Below, piece by piece: positions 33,298 through 41,493 of a stretch of DNA of 64,000 bases (the stretch's first letter is position 1; the number at the start of each line of letters is the position of its first letter). Position numbers and translations under genes: made by a program. This DNA comes from Streptomyces deccanensis. GTDB lineage: Bacteria; Actinomycetota; Actinomycetes; Streptomycetales; Streptomycetaceae. The notes below the pieces were generated by a model. The model saw only the letters and a list, made by a program, of their open reading frames with translations, had not been told where the DNA came from and did not search any database. The stretch spans positions 8,494,001 through 8,558,000 of the forward strand of contig NZ_CP092431.1 of NCBI RefSeq assembly GCF_022385335.1. Reading direction: 5' to 3'.

Positions 33298-33468
33298 TCA
33301 CCACCTGTACCAGCGGCTTCTTCCTCCCGAGGCGGACGTGCCGCGCACCAGGAAGCCGAGGAGCCACAGCACCAGGACGGCCAATGCGATGTACCAGAGA
33401 ACCTTCACCGCGAATCCGGCGCCGAAGAGAATGAGCACCAGAAGCAGTACCAACAGGATGGGAACCAT
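33298..33468 (-). CDS. Small hydrophobic membrane peptide (56 aa)
   Basis: A short gene of 56 residues: MVPILLVLLLVLILFGAGF then VKVLWYIALAVLVLWLLGFLV and a basic, aromatic end SGGRSRWYRW. It is two hydrophobic stretches, the first nearly all Leu/Val/Ile, with a positively charged C-terminus. Very similar small hydrophobic proteins are widespread in Streptomyces and related genera; function unknown, often near stress genes. GGAGG lies 8 bases upstream of the ATG (33466-33468 on the minus strand). It lies tail to tail with gvpK and 43 bases after the methyltransferase gene. Confidence 0.82.
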   Translation of the reverse strand: MVPILLVLLLVLILFGAGFAVKVLWYIALAVLVLWLLGFLVRGTSASGGRSRWYRW

Positions 33469-33511
33469 TATGCGAACCTCCTGATGGTTCGTGTTTCCAG
33501 AATTCCCGCTT

Positions 33512-34333
33512 TCAGGCAGCCTTGCGGCAGAGAATTTCTCCGTGGATTACGGCGAACCAGCCGTCCTCCTGCTCTCCCCATTCCCGCCAGGACTCGGCGA
33601 TCGCCCGCAATTGCCCGGCCGTGGCGTGACCGCCCTCGGTGGCCCGGTCGGCGTAGGCGGAGGCGACCGTCCGGTCCGCCCACAGCCCGCTCCACCAGGC
33701 CCGCTCCTCCGCCGTCGAGTAGGTCCAGGTGGCGGAGGTGGCGGTGATGTCGGTGAGCCCGGCGCGCAGCGCCCAGGACTTCAGCCGGCGCCCCGCGTCG
33801 GGCTCACCGCCGTTGGCGCGGGCCACCCGGCGGTACAGGTCCAGCCAGTCGTCCATGCCCGCCGACTCGGGGAACCAGGTCATGGCGGCGTAGTCCGCGT
33901 CGCGGACGGCGACGATCCCGCCCGGCCTGGTGACCCGGCGCATCTCGCGCAGTGCCCGCACCGGATCGCCGACGTGCTGGAGCACCTGGTGCGCGTGGAC
34001 CACGCAGAAGGTGTCGTCGGGGAAGTCCAGGGCGTGGACGTCCGCGACGGCGAAGTCCGTGTTCTTCAGGCCGCGTTCGGCGGCCGTGGCCCGGGCCTGG
34101 TCCAGGATGCCGGGCGCGTGGTCGACGCCGGTGACGTGGCCGTCCGGGACCAGGGCGGCCAGGTCGGCGGTGATGGTGCCCGGACCGCAGCCGATGTCCA
34201 GGATCCTCATGTCGGGCTTCAGCGAATCGAGGAGGTAGGCCGCCGAGTTGGCGGCCGTGCGCCAGGTGTGCGAGCGCAGCACCGACTCGTGGTGCCCGTG
34301 CGTGTAGACGGCGGTCTCCTGTGCCTTGGACAT
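33512..34333 (-). CDS. SAM-dependent methyltransferase, UbiE/MenG-like
   Basis: A 273-residue class I methyltransferase. Motif I is RILDIGCGPGTITADLA (about 43-59); motif II is VTGVDHAPGILDQARA; VVHAHQVLQHVGDPVRALREMRRVTRPGGIVAVRD matches the post-I and motif III region of the ubiquinone/menaquinone-biosynthesis-like group. Substrate unknown. Start at 34333, with AAGGGGA upstream on the minus strand. It is upstream of the small hydrophobic gene and downstream of the PAP2-kinase fusion, all on the minus strand; the 129-base gap 34334-34462 is comparatively AT-rich but I cannot place a clear promoter. Confidence 0.88.
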   Translation of the reverse strand: MSKAQETAVYTHGHHESVLRSHTWRTAANSAAYLLDSLKPDMRILDIGCGPGTITADLAALVPDGHVTGVDHAPGILDQARATAAERGLKNTDFAVADVHALDFPDDTFCVVHAHQVLQHVGDPVRALREMRRVTRPGGIVAVRDADYAAMTWFPESAGMDDWLDLYRRVARANGGEPDAGRRLKSWALRAGLTDITATSATWTYSTAEERAWWSGLWADRTVASAYADRATEGGHATAGQLRAIAESWREWGEQEDGWFAVIHGEILCRKAA

Positions 34334-34462
34334 GGCCGTTCCCCTTCCCCGAGGACCGCGACGACCGCGGGCCGTCCTCGCACCGTACGCGACCATGCCG
34401 AATAGTGAGACCGCCGTCTTGAATTATGGACACGCCCGTGTCGGTCGGTGACGAGGTGGGTC

Positions 34463-35956
34463 TCAGCTCATCGGCACGGGCCGGTACACCGTCAGTGCCT
34501 CCGGGAGCTTCCGGAGCGTCAGATCCCCCCGCACCTCGGTGACTTCGCCGTCGTAGGCGAGGAGGGTGCCCGGCGCGATGCCGTCCACCCGGAGCCGTCG
34601 TACGCGGACCGCCGCGTGGGCCGGGGTCCGGGTCAGCGGGCCGGCCACGGCAGCGGCCAGCAGCCGCAGGGCCGGGCGGCGGCCGCCGTGCACGACACGG
34701 ACGTCCAGCAGGCCGTCGGCCAGGTCGAAACGCCGGGCGGGGGCGTAGCCCAGCCGGTGGTAGGTGCCGTTGCCCGCGAAGAGCAGCCAGATCGGGCGGG
34801 GCCGGCCCTCGAAGGTGGCCTGCAGCGGATGCCGGTCGGAGCGCAGGACCCGCAGGGCCGCGATGACGCCCGCGGGCCAGCCACCGACCACCTTCTCCCA
34901 GCGCTCGCGCTCCCGCACCAGCTCGGGGTAGACACCGAGGCTGAACGTGTTGACGAAGTGGCCCTCCGTGTCGCCGGTGGTGAAGTGCCCGAGGTCCACC
35001 CGGACGGCCTCGCCCCGGCGCACCGCGCGGCCCACGTCGCGGACGTCCTCCACGCCGAGGTCGTAGGCGAAGTGGTTGAGCGTGCCGCCGGGCAGGACGG
35101 CGAGGGGGAGGCCGTGGCGCAGGGCCACCTCGGCGGCCGCGTTCACCGTGCCGTCGCCGCCGCACACGCCCAGCACGCGGGCGTGGGCCGCGGCCTTCTC
35201 CAGCTCGGCCCGGACGTCCTCCGGCTCGCACTCCACGGTCTCGGCGCCGGGCAGCACGTCACGCAGCGCGCGCACCCGGTCCGACGTCCCCGAGGCACGG
35301 TTGGCGACCACGACCAGGCCGTCGCCGTCGGGCAGCGCGGGCGCGTCCACGTACGGGCGGCCGGGCGGGGGCAGCTGGTCGCGGGTCGGCACGATGCCGC
35401 GTACGGCGTAGGCGGCGCCCACGCCCAGGGCGGCGCCCACCAGGACGTCGCTCGGGAAGTGCACGCCCGTGTAGACACGGGACAGCGCCACGGCGGTGGC
35501 CAGCGGAGCGACCGCGGCGCCCCAGGCGCGCGACTCCAGGGCGACACCTGCGGCGAAGGCGGCGGCGGAGGCCGAGTGGCCCGACGGGAACGACGTGGTG
35601 ATCGGCTGCCGCTTCAGCTGCCGGGTCAGCGGCACGTTGTCCAGGACCGGGCGGGGGCGGCGGATCGAGCGCTTGCCGAGCGTGTTGATCGTCGCCGAGG
35701 CGAGTGCGAGGGAGGCGACGCCCCGGACGGCCGCCCTGCGGGCCCGCGGGCTCCGGGTCGCCGCGATCGCCGCCGCCGTGGCGAACCACAGCACGCCGTG
35801 GTTCGCGGCGCGGCTCAGTTTCGGCAGCAGGGGGTGCGCGCCCGGCCAGTCACGGGTCGCCACCGCGTTGAAGAGGCGGCTGTCCGCGGCGAGGAAACGG
35901 TCGCGGAGGATGTGGTGGCCCGGGGGGCGGACGGTGAGGTCGACGTCTGGGGTCAT
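34463..35956 (-). CDS. PAP2 phosphatase-diacylglycerol kinase fusion
   Basis: A lipid enzyme with opposing activities on one chain (497 residues). Residues about 1-200 are a membrane PAP2 phosphatase: KRSIRRPRP (KX6RP), PSGHS and SRVYTGVHFPSD (SRx5HxxxD) are all intact. Residues about 215-497 are a diacylglycerol-kinase catalytic domain: VVVANRASGTS, CGGDGTVNAAAEVAL, LPGGTLNHFAYDL and the C-terminal LLAYDGEVTEV. It could convert phosphatidic acid to diacylglycerol and back or act on a bactoprenol phosphate. The ATG at 35956 lacks a clear Shine-Dalgarno; an ATG six codons earlier is possible. Divergent from the ABC-F gene. Confidence 0.9.
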   Translation of the reverse strand: MTPDVDLTVRPPGHHILRDRFLAADSRLFNAVATRDWPGAHPLLPKLSRAANHGVLWFATAAAIAATRSPRARRAAVRGVASLALASATINTLGKRSIRRPRPVLDNVPLTRQLKRQPITTSFPSGHSASAAAFAAGVALESRAWGAAVAPLATAVALSRVYTGVHFPSDVLVGAALGVGAAYAVRGIVPTRDQLPPPGRPYVDAPALPDGDGLVVVANRASGTSDRVRALRDVLPGAETVECEPEDVRAELEKAAAHARVLGVCGGDGTVNAAAEVALRHGLPLAVLPGGTLNHFAYDLGVEDVRDVGRAVRRGEAVRVDLGHFTTGDTEGHFVNTFSLGVYPELVRERERWEKVVGGWPAGVIAALRVLRSDRHPLQATFEGRPRPIWLLFAGNGTYHRLGYAPARRFDLADGLLDVRVVHGGRRPALRLLAAAVAGPLTRTPAHAAVRVRRLRVDGIAPGTLLAYDGEVTEVRGDLTLRKLPEALTVYRPVPMS

Positions 35957-36060
35957 GGTCCACGAGTACCCCATGGGGCGGGTTACGTGTCGGGCGGGGG
36001 TGAGCGAGCGGGGGAGCGGGGGGCGGTGAAATGGATTTGCTCGGGCGTGGCGCGGCCTCG

Positions 36061-36066
36061 GACAAT
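36061..36066 (+). promoter_or_regulatory. Putative -10 hexamer of leaderless ABC-F gene
   Basis: GACAAT ends 7 bases before the ATG at 36074, with no Shine-Dalgarno between. This is the same geometry as the other leaderless candidates at 3381, 14346 and 20474. Confidence 0.35.
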
Positions 36067-36073
36067 GCGCCCC

Positions 36074-37693
36074 ATGGGACATCTCGAAGCCGCTCACCTG
36101 GAGTACTACCTGCCGGACGGGAGGGCGCTGCTCGGGGACGTGTCCTTCCGGGTGGGGGAGGGGTCGGTCGTCGCGCTCGTCGGGCCCAACGGGGCCGGCA
36201 AGACGACATTGCTGCGCCTGATCTCCGGGGAGCTGAAGCCCCACGGCGGGTCGGTCACCGTCACCGGGGGCCTCGGGGTGATGCGGCAGTTCGTGGGGTC
36301 CGTGCGGGACGAGACGACCGTGCGGGACCTGCTGGTGTCGGTGGCCCAGCCCGGGATCAGGGAGGCCGCGAAGGCGGTCGACGCCGCCGAGCACGGGATC
36401 ATGACCGTGGACGACGAGGCGGCCCAGCTGGCGTACGCGCAGGCCCTCTCCGACTGGGCCGAGGTGCGCGGCTACGAGGCCGAGACCCTGTGGGACATCT
36501 GCACCATGGCCGCGCTCGGCGTGCCGTACGAGAAGGCGCAGTTTCGGCAGGTGCGGACGCTCTCCGGCGGTGAGCAGAAGCGGCTCGTCCTGGAGGCGCT
36601 GCTGCGCGGCACCGACCAGGTGCTCCTCCTCGACGAGCCCGACAACTACCTCGACGTCCCCGGCAAGCGCTGGCTGGAGGAGCGGCTGAAGGAGACCCGC
36701 AAGACGGTCCTCTTCGTCTCCCACGACCGGGAACTGCTGTCCCGCGCCGCCGAGAAGATCGTCAGCGTGGAGCCGGGGCCGGCGGGCGCGGACGCCTGGG
36801 TGCACGGCGGCGGGTTCGACACCTACCACGAGGCCCGGCGGCAGCGCTTCGAGCGCTTCGAGGAACTGCGCCGCCGCTGGGACGAGAAGCACGCCCAGCT
36901 GAAGAAGCTGGTGCTGACGCTCCGTCAGGCGGCCGCCGTCAGCCATGAGATGGCCTCGCGGTACGCCGCCGCCCAGACCCGGCTGCGCAAGTTCGAGGAG
37001 GCCGGGCCGCCTCCGGAGCCGCCGCGCGAGCAGGACATCACCATGCGGCTCAAGGGCGGCCGCACGGGCGTGCGGGCCGTGACCTGCGAGGGACTCGAAC
37101 TCACCGGCCTGATGAAACCCTTCGACCTGGAGGTCTTCTACGGCGAACGGGTCGCCGTCCTCGGCTCGAACGGCTCGGGCAAGTCCCACTTCCTGCGACT
37201 GCTCGCCGGCGACGACGTGGCCCACACGGGGCAGTGGAAGCTCGGCGCCCGGGTCGTCCCCGGCCACTTCGCGCAGACGCACGCCCATCCCGAGCTGGAG
37301 GGCCGGGCACTGCTCGACATCCTGTGGAAGGAGCACGCGCAGGACCGGGGCGCCGCCATGTCCCGGCTGCGCCGCTACGAGCTGACCAGGCAGGCCGAGC
37401 AACCCTTCGACCGGCTCTCCGGCGGCCAGCAGGCCCGCTTCCAGATCCTGCTCCTGGAGCTCCAGGGCGTCACCGCGCTCCTGCTCGACGAACCCACGGA
37501 CAACCTCGACCTGGAATCGGCCGAGGCGCTCCAGGAGGGGCTGGAGGCCTTCGACGGGACCGTCATCGCTGTCACCCACGACCGCTGGTTCGCTCGTTCG
37601 TTCGATCGCTATCTGGTCTTCGGCTCCGACGGCCGGGTCCGGGAGACCTCGGAGCCGGTCTGGGACGAGCGACGCGTGGAGCGCGCCCGCTAG
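36074..37693 (+). CDS. ABC-F type ATP-binding protein
   Basis: A soluble, duplicated ABC ATPase of 539 residues with no membrane domain, as in ribosome-associated ABC-F proteins (EttA/Vga/Msr group). First cassette: GPNGAGKTT (Walker A, about 36-44), LSGGEQKR (signature), LLLDEPDNYLD. Then a linker with coiled-coil-like RQRFERFEELRRRWDEKHAQLKKL. Second cassette: GSNGSGKS, LSGGQQARF, LLLDEPTDNLDLESAEAL. Such proteins rescue or tune ribosomes, or give antibiotic resistance by target protection; which applies is unknown. It is divergent from the PAP2-kinase gene and followed by a GCCCCC hairpin (37706-37721). Confidence 0.88.
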   Translation: MGHLEAAHLEYYLPDGRALLGDVSFRVGEGSVVALVGPNGAGKTTLLRLISGELKPHGGSVTVTGGLGVMRQFVGSVRDETTVRDLLVSVAQPGIREAAKAVDAAEHGIMTVDDEAAQLAYAQALSDWAEVRGYEAETLWDICTMAALGVPYEKAQFRQVRTLSGGEQKRLVLEALLRGTDQVLLLDEPDNYLDVPGKRWLEERLKETRKTVLFVSHDRELLSRAAEKIVSVEPGPAGADAWVHGGGFDTYHEARRQRFERFEELRRRWDEKHAQLKKLVLTLRQAAAVSHEMASRYAAAQTRLRKFEEAGPPPEPPREQDITMRLKGGRTGVRAVTCEGLELTGLMKPFDLEVFYGERVAVLGSNGSGKSHFLRLLAGDDVAHTGQWKLGARVVPGHFAQTHAHPELEGRALLDILWKEHAQDRGAAMSRLRRYELTRQAEQPFDRLSGGQQARFQILLLELQGVTALLLDEPTDNLDLESAEALQEGLEAFDGTVIAVTHDRWFARSFDRYLVFGSDGRVRETSEPVWDERRVERAR

Positions 37694-37705
37694 CAGTGTT
37701 CCGAA

Positions 37706-37721
37706 GCCCCCGCGCGGGGGC
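37706..37721 (+). terminator. Hairpin after the ABC-F gene
   Basis: GCCCCC-gcgc-GGGGGC, a 6-bp all-GC stem with a 4-base loop, 12 bases after the ABC-F stop. No T-run, so it is a weaker terminator or attenuator. Confidence 0.45.
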
Positions 37722-37779
37722 CCGGGGGCCCGGATCTTCGTACAGTGGAGGGAGGACCCACCGAGATCGGGGTACCACC

Positions 37780-38013
37780 ATGACCGGAGTGCACCCGGAC
37801 CAACTGGACGACCAGCAGTTGATGAAGGAACTGGAGTCGATCCACCGCACGCGGCACGACACACTGCTGCACGGCTCGACCGAGGCGCTGCGCACCCACA
37901 ACGAACGGATGGCCCAACTGGAGGGCGAGTATCTGCGCCGCCACCCGCGCCGGCCGGTCGTCTCGGGCCGTACGCGCGAAGGCGCGCGGGATCGAGGGCC
38001 GGCGACGACATGA
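37780..38013 (+). CDS. Small DUF6158-like protein
   Basis: A 77-residue acidic-to-basic helical protein: MTGVHPDQLDDQQLMKELESIHRTRHDTLLHGSTEALRTHNERM, then YLRRHPRRPVVSGRTREG. The family is restricted to actinobacteria and has no known role. The Arg-rich end could bind nucleic acid. The ATG at 37780 has GGAGGGAGG upstream. Its stop overlaps the following MDMPI gene as ATGA, so the two are likely co-expressed. Confidence 0.75.
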   Translation: MTGVHPDQLDDQQLMKELESIHRTRHDTLLHGSTEALRTHNERMAQLEGEYLRRHPRRPVVSGRTREGARDRGPATT

Positions 38014-38603
38014 GATCCGGCGCGACCGCGGGGAGGCGTGCGCTGCTCGACCGGCACGCCGAGGCCCAGGACCTCTTCGGCGCGCGGGTCCACGCCGTCC
38101 GGGACGACCAGTGGGGGGCGGACACGCCCTGCGCCGAGTGGTCGGTCCGCGACCTCGTCAACCACCTCGTCTCCGAGCAGCTGTGGGTGCCCTCGCTGGT
38201 CCGGGACGGCTGCATGATCGAGGAGGTCGGCGACACGTTCGGCGGGGACCTGCTGGGGTCCGACCCCGCGGCCTCCTGGGACACCGCCGCGCACTCCGCG
38301 CGGGAGGCGCTCTCGGCGCCCGGTGCGCTGGACCGCACGGTCCACCTGTCGTACGGCGACACCCCGGCGACCGCGTACTGCGCCCAGATGGCCGCCGATC
38401 TCGTCGTGCACGCGTGGGATCTTTCGCGGGCGATCGGGGCGGACGAGCGGCTGCCGGGGGAGCTGGTGCGGTTCGCGGTGGACGAGATCGCTCCGTACGC
38501 CGGTGATCTGGAGAAGAGCGGGCTGTTCGCGGCGCCGGTGGCTCCGCCGGTGGGGGCGGACGCGCAGACCAGGTTGTTGTGTCTGCTCGGGCGGAGGCCC
38601 TAG
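38010..38603 (+). CDS. TIGR03086/maleylpyruvate-isomerase-N-domain protein
   Basis: A 197-residue DinB-like four-helix protein of the mycothiol-dependent maleylpyruvate isomerase N-terminal type: TPCAEWSVRDLVNHLVSEQLW holds the conserved metal His, and MAADLVVHAWDLSRAIG carries the second His cluster. Relatives act with mycothiol in small-molecule detoxification. Substrate unknown. It overlaps the DUF6158-like gene by 4 bases and is followed by a dispersed hairpin repeat. Confidence 0.84.
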   Translation: MRSGATAGRRALLDRHAEAQDLFGARVHAVRDDQWGADTPCAEWSVRDLVNHLVSEQLWVPSLVRDGCMIEEVGDTFGGDLLGSDPAASWDTAAHSAREALSAPGALDRTVHLSYGDTPATAYCAQMAADLVVHAWDLSRAIGADERLPGELVRFAVDEIAPYAGDLEKSGLFAAPVAPPVGADAQTRLLCLLGRRP

Positions 38604-38668
38604 CGCCGGAGGCATGAGGGCCGGTTCGGGGGTGGGGGTGGTGGTGCGTCGCGGGGTGCGGGTGCGTC

Positions 38669-38700
38669 GTGGTTGCTCGCGCAGTTCCCCGCGCCCCTGA
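38669..38700 (-). repeat. Dispersed hairpin repeat, copy 2 (stem degenerate)
   Basis: Carries TCGCGCAGTTCCCCGCGCCC preceded by a GTGCGTCGTGGTTG-type flank, but the usual right arm of the hairpin is missing and a separate 12-bp stem follows at 38708-38738. Related copies occur at 4014, 47414, 49410, 54934 and 57213. Confidence 0.65.
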
Positions 38701-38707
38701 AAGCAGA

Positions 38708-38738
38708 GGGGGCGCCCCTTGTTGCGAGGGGCGCCCCC
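38708..38738. terminator. Bidirectional terminator between MDMPI and katE genes
   Basis: GGGGGCGCCCCT (38708-38719) and AGGGGCGCCCCC (38727-38738) form a perfect 12-bp stem with a 7-base loop, in the convergent gap of the MDMPI-type gene and katE. Confidence 0.7.
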
Positions 38739-38745
38739 ATCGTGA

Positions 38746-40851
38746 TCAGCAGCGGGTCGGTGGGCGGTTCCAGTGGCGGTGGGCCGCTATCGCCGTGATG
38801 AACTCCCTGGTGAAGTCGTCGCTCGCGGTGCCCTGGGCGGTGTCCGTGACCACGCCCCGGTCCGCGACCACGTGGTGGAACTCGGAGGAGAGGCGGACCC
38901 CCTCGGGCTGGAGCGCGGCGAGGATGCCGACGCCGGAGCCGAGGGCGCCGATCGGTTTGCCGTGGCGGTAGGCGTCTCGGACGAAGCGCATGGCGTCGGG
39001 ATCGGTCGACGGGGACGGTGTGGCGACGGGACCGCCGGGCAGCAGGACCGCGTCGTACAGGACCGACGCCACCGTCGGCAGGGCCCGGTCCACGGTGTAC
39101 TCGGCGCCGTCCGCCCCGCGTACCGTGCCGTCCTGGGCGGCCAGGGCCTCGACGACGGCGCCCTCGGCGGCCAGGGCCTCCCGCACACTCGTCACCTGCT
39201 CGGCGTCCACCCCGTCGGCCACCAGCACGGCGATCTGCCGGGTGCGGAGGGAACCAGGGCCGCGCTGCGCCTCCAGGCTGAGGGCCCGCGAGGCGAGCTT
39301 GTACGCCACCGGCTCGGCGTCCGACGGGACGGGCACCCCGATGCCCTTCGCCACCTCGGCCGCCAACTCCGGGTCCACCTTGGTCAGTTGCTCCACCGTG
39401 CGGGCACGGACGGAAAGGGCGCCGACCTTGCCCAGCTCGAAGCGGAAGGCGTCCACGATGTGCTGCTTCTCCCAGGGGGCCATGCTGTTCCAGAACATGG
39501 CCGGCTGGCTGTGGTGGTCCTTGAAACTCTCGCTGCGGCGGCGGATCTTGGCGCCGTCGACGCGCTCGGCGAGGTGCGTGTAGGCCTGCGGGTCGACGCC
39601 CGCGTGGGCCGGGCAGCCCCCGCCGAGGGAGTTCGGGAAGTAGTTCGTGCCGCGGTGGACCGCCGACTGGTGATAGCCGTCGCGGTGGTTGGTGCGCACG
39701 GGGGCCACGGGGCGGTTCACCGGCAGCTGACTGAAGTTGGGGCCGCCGAGGCGGATCAACTGGGTGTCCAGGTAGGAGAAGTTGCGGGCCTGGAGCAGCG
39801 GGTCGTTGGTGAAGTCGATGCCCGGGACGACGTTCGCGGTGTGGAAGGCGACCTGTTCGGTCTCCGCGAAGAAATTCTCGGGGTTGCGGTCCAGCACCAT
39901 CCGGCCGATCGGCCGCACCGGCACCAGCTCCTCCGGGATGAGCTTCGTCGCGTCGAGCAGATCGAAGTCGAAGGCGAACTCGTCCTCCTCCGGCACCAGT
40001 TGGACGCCGAGCTCCCACTCCGGGAACTCACCCGCCTCGATGGCGTCCCACAGATCCCTGCGGTTGAAGTCCGGGTCCCGGCCCTGGCACTCCTGCGCCT
40101 CGTCCCACACCAGCGAGTGCGTGCCCAGCTTCGGCTTCCAGTGGAACTTCACGAACGTTCCCCGCCCGTCGGCGGTCACGAAACGGAAGGTGTGCACGCC
40201 GAAGCCCTGCATCATGCGGTAGCTCCGCGGGATCGCCCGGTCGGACATCAGCCACATGATCGCGTGCAGCGTCTCCGGCTGGAGCGACACGAAGTCCCAG
40301 AGCGTGTCGTGCGCGGACGCGCCCGTCGGGATGTCGTTGTGCGGCTCCGGCTTCACCGCGTGCACGAAGTCGGGGAACTTGATCCCGTCCTGGATGAAGA
40401 AGACCGGGAAGTTGTTCCCGACCAGGTCGTAATTGCCCTCCGAGGTATAGAACTTGGTCGCGAAGCCACGTACGTCCCGCACGGTGTCCGCCGAGCCGCG
40501 CGGCCCCTGCACGGTCGAGAACCGTACGAAGACCGGGGTGCGCACCGAGGGGTCCTGGAGGAACGCGGCCCGGGTGAACTCCGCGCAGGACTCGTACGGT
40601 TCGAAGTACCCGTAGGCTCCCGCGCCCCGGGCGTGGACGACCCGCTCCGGGATCCGCTCGTGGTCGAAGTGGGTGAGCTTCTCCCGGAAGTGGAAGTCCT
40701 CCATCAGGGTCGGCCCGCGCTCACCGACGGTCAGTGAGTCGTCGGTGTGGTCGACGGCCACGCCCTGGTCGGTGGTGAGGGGGCCCGACGCCGGGTCGAC
40801 CGGGTGGGCTGCCTCGCGCTGCTCCCGCTTGCGGTCCATGGGCGAGCTCAT
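38746..40851 (-). CDS. katE: Large-subunit catalase HPII (KatE type)
   Basis: Haem enzyme that dismutates hydrogen peroxide. The 701-residue length marks it as clade-2 with the extra C-terminal flavodoxin/DJ-1-like domain (about 525-690: [52 protein letters not shown]). Active-site residues are seen: His73 in [12 protein letters not shown], Asn146 in [12 protein letters not shown], proximal Tyr about 359 in FSYLDTQL. The start overlaps the preceding PfpI-type gene as ATGA, so the two are translationally coupled. In streptomycetes KatE-like catalases are stationary-phase or osmotic-stress enzymes (family knowledge). Confidence 0.95.
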   Translation of the reverse strand: MSSPMDRKREQREAAHPVDPASGPLTTDQGVAVDHTDDSLTVGERGPTLMEDFHFREKLTHFDHERIPERVVHARGAGAYGYFEPYESCAEFTRAAFLQDPSVRTPVFVRFSTVQGPRGSADTVRDVRGFATKFYTSEGNYDLVGNNFPVFFIQDGIKFPDFVHAVKPEPHNDIPTGASAHDTLWDFVSLQPETLHAIMWLMSDRAIPRSYRMMQGFGVHTFRFVTADGRGTFVKFHWKPKLGTHSLVWDEAQECQGRDPDFNRRDLWDAIEAGEFPEWELGVQLVPEEDEFAFDFDLLDATKLIPEELVPVRPIGRMVLDRNPENFFAETEQVAFHTANVVPGIDFTNDPLLQARNFSYLDTQLIRLGGPNFSQLPVNRPVAPVRTNHRDGYHQSAVHRGTNYFPNSLGGGCPAHAGVDPQAYTHLAERVDGAKIRRRSESFKDHHSQPAMFWNSMAPWEKQHIVDAFRFELGKVGALSVRARTVEQLTKVDPELAAEVAKGIGVPVPSDAEPVAYKLASRALSLEAQRGPGSLRTRQIAVLVADGVDAEQVTSVREALAAEGAVVEALAAQDGTVRGADGAEYTVDRALPTVASVLYDAVLLPGGPVATPSPSTDPDAMRFVRDAYRHGKPIGALGSGVGILAALQPEGVRLSSEFHHVVADRGVVTDTAQGTASDDFTREFITAIAAHRHWNRPPTRC

Positions 40852-41393
40852 CAGGCGGCCTCCTGGGAGAACACGTCGAGGAACGCCTCACAGAACGCCT
40901 TGAGGTCGTCCGGTTTGCGGCTGGTCACCAGCTTGCCCGCGCCGTGGTCGCAGACCTTCACCTGCTCGTCCACCCAGGTGCCGCCCGCGTTGCGGATGTC
41001 CGTCCGCAGACTCGGCCACGAGGTCAGGACCCGGCCGCGCACCACGTCCGCCTCCACCAGCGTCCACGGCGCGTGACAGATCGCCGCGACGGGACGGCCC
41101 CGTTCGAAGAACGACCGGACGAACGACACGGCCTTGTCGTCCATGCGCAGGAAGTCCGGGTTGGCCACCCCGCCGGGCAGGACCAACGCGTCGAACGACT
41201 CGGCCGGAGTCTCGCCCACCACGGCGTCGACGGGGAACGTGTCCGCCTTGTCGAGATGGTCGAAGGCCTGGATCCGTCCCGACTTCGTCGACACCAGCAC
41301 GGGTTCGTGACCGGCGTTCTCCGCCGCCTGCCAGGGCTCGGTCAGCTCGATCTGTTCCACACCCTCGGGTGCCGTCAGGAATGCGATACGCAT
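40851..41393 (-). CDS. DJ-1/PfpI family protein (general stress protease type)
   Basis: 180 residues of the type-1 glutamine-amidotransferase-like fold: MRIAFLTAPEGVEQIEL, ALVLPGGVANPDFLR, and the nucleophile elbow AAICHAPWTL with Cys106-His107 (the family's reactive cysteine). Relatives are YhbO/YraA/PfpI stress proteins with protease-like or deglycase-like activity; the real reaction here is unproven. An ATG at 41393 with GGAGA upstream. The 12-bp tandem repeat lies in its leader. Coupled by ATGA overlap to katE, which also has a DJ-1-like tail, so the pair looks like an oxidative-stress unit. Confidence 0.9.
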   Translation of the reverse strand: MRIAFLTAPEGVEQIELTEPWQAAENAGHEPVLVSTKSGRIQAFDHLDKADTFPVDAVVGETPAESFDALVLPGGVANPDFLRMDDKAVSFVRSFFERGRPVAAICHAPWTLVEADVVRGRVLTSWPSLRTDIRNAGGTWVDEQVKVCDHGAGKLVTSRKPDDLKAFCEAFLDVFSQEAA

Positions 41394-41415
41394 GGCTGCT
41401 CGGTCTCCTCTCCTT

Positions 41416-41475
41416 GCCGTGTTCCTTGCGGTGTTCCGCGCCGTGCTCGGCGCCGTGTTCCGCGTCTTGTGCCGC
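41416..41475. repeat. 12-bp tandem repeat array in pfpI-katE leader
   Basis: Five 12-base units, GCCGTGTTCCTT, GCGGTGTTCCGC, GCCGTGCTCGGC, GCCGTGTTCCGC and GTCTTGTGCCGC, run without gaps from 41416 to 41475. They fill 60 of the 100 bases between the decarboxylase stop and the PfpI start. The 12-base period equals about 1.1 helical turns and four codons. It could be an array of regulator sites, an unusual leader, or slippage. If read through, the frame would give an RNTA/PSTA repeat. Confidence 0.85.
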
Positions 41476-41493
41476 GGTTGTCTCCGTCGCCGG

